Source: Agarilytica sp045430345
GTDB taxonomy: Bacteria > Pseudomonadota > Gammaproteobacteria > Pseudomonadales > Cellvibrionaceae
DNA: 64,000 nt
NCBI GenBank assembly: GCA_045430345.1
Contig: JAILXT010000008.1
Location: forward strand, 62,001-126,000
Reading direction: 5' to 3'
The translations under genes were made by a program, and so were the position numbers. The notes beneath the pieces are model-generated. The model had not been told where the DNA came from and made no database searches. It saw only the letters and a program-made list of their open reading frames with translations. Positions 63,826 to 64,000 of the stretch are shown here, piece by piece; within the stretch, counting starts at the first letter, position 1; every line of letters starts with the position of its first letter.

Positions 63826-63903
63826 ACCGACGCCTTCAAATTTTAAAGGATCCACCACTTCACCATCTGGTTTGGTTTTTTTGCGAGGCGAAATATAGCA
63901 CAG

Positions 63904-64000
63904 TCATCCACGCGCCACGTGTTTCAACTGACAGATTTCTCGTAGTATTGAGGTAGCAAATTGCCCCGGCTGAAGACGAAACTGCACATTCAAAGTATTT
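63904..64000 (-). CDS. truD: tRNA pseudouridine synthase TruD (partial, C-terminus)
   Basis: The last 31 codons are visible: NTLNVQFRLQPGQFATSILR, then EICQLKHVARG and TGA at 63904-63906. The pattern (V.F.L..G.FAT..LRE) is the conserved TruD C-terminus. The body lies outside the window. TruD makes pseudouridine-13 in tRNA-Glu. Only 78 bases separate it from the pcm start. Confidence 0.75.
   Translation of the reverse strand, partial: NTLNVQFRLQPGQFATSILREICQLKHVARG

Overview
The window appears to come from a marine-type gammaproteobacterium, probably related to the Cellvibrionales. This is inferred from the conserved gene blocks csrA-lysC-alaS, recX-recA-pncC and mutS-fdxA-rpoS-nlpD-pcm-truD. 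It splits in two: an integrated phage-derived element from before base 1 to about 36.3 kb, and ordinary chromosome from about 37.6 kb to the end.

The element reads mostly on the minus strand. At 0-9.2 kb lies a lambda-type packaging and head module: portal (cut by the window edge), gpW, large and small terminase, and a ParB-methyltransferase. Two insertions interrupt it: a terminator-bounded M15 peptidase/lipoprotein cassette (2.0-3.5 kb) and a plus-strand DUF3489 cluster (5.7-7.0 kb). At 9.2-9.9 kb is a gene-free repeat region that may be the cos site. At 9.9-19.3 kb is the DNA-metabolism operon: DUF6362, RuvC-like resolvase, zinc protein, primase-helicase, PD-(D/E)XK nuclease, SF2 helicase, a probable single-strand-DNA protein, a Sak4-like ATPase and an excisionase-like regulator. 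Two iteron clusters sit in this part (11.26-11.51 and 19.30-19.39 kb).

The accessory part (19.5-33.5 kb) carries an unrecognised two-gene pair, a sirtuin, a membrane protein behind a LexA box, and then three modules separated by four same-orientation copies of a 100-130 bp imperfect inverted-repeat element: (i) sigma factor + acidic protein + ImmA/IrrE protease, divergent from DUF2188 and DUF1508 genes across a perfect 32-bp inverted repeat; (ii) a HEPN-motif protein and a partner, each preceded by the same palindromic operator; (iii) a Septu-like ATPase/HNH pair. The cassette-like layout and modules (i) and (ii) are the best candidates for something undescribed. A DUF2924 / large serine recombinase / HTH module (33.8-36.25 kb) closes the element.

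A small three-gene operon of unknown function (36.3-37.2 kb) and tRNA-Ser(GCT) lead into the chromosome: csrA, lysC, alaS, a HIT protein, a Trm112-like protein, an M23 peptidase, a complete type I secretion locus (RTX/VCBS adhesin with a LapG-type cleavage motif, TolC, HlyD, LapB-like ABC exporter), recX, recA (with LexA box), pncC, a DUF4124 protein, mutS, fdxA, rpoS, nlpD, a DUF368 protein, pcm and the 3' end of truD. surE is absent from its usual place between truD and pcm.
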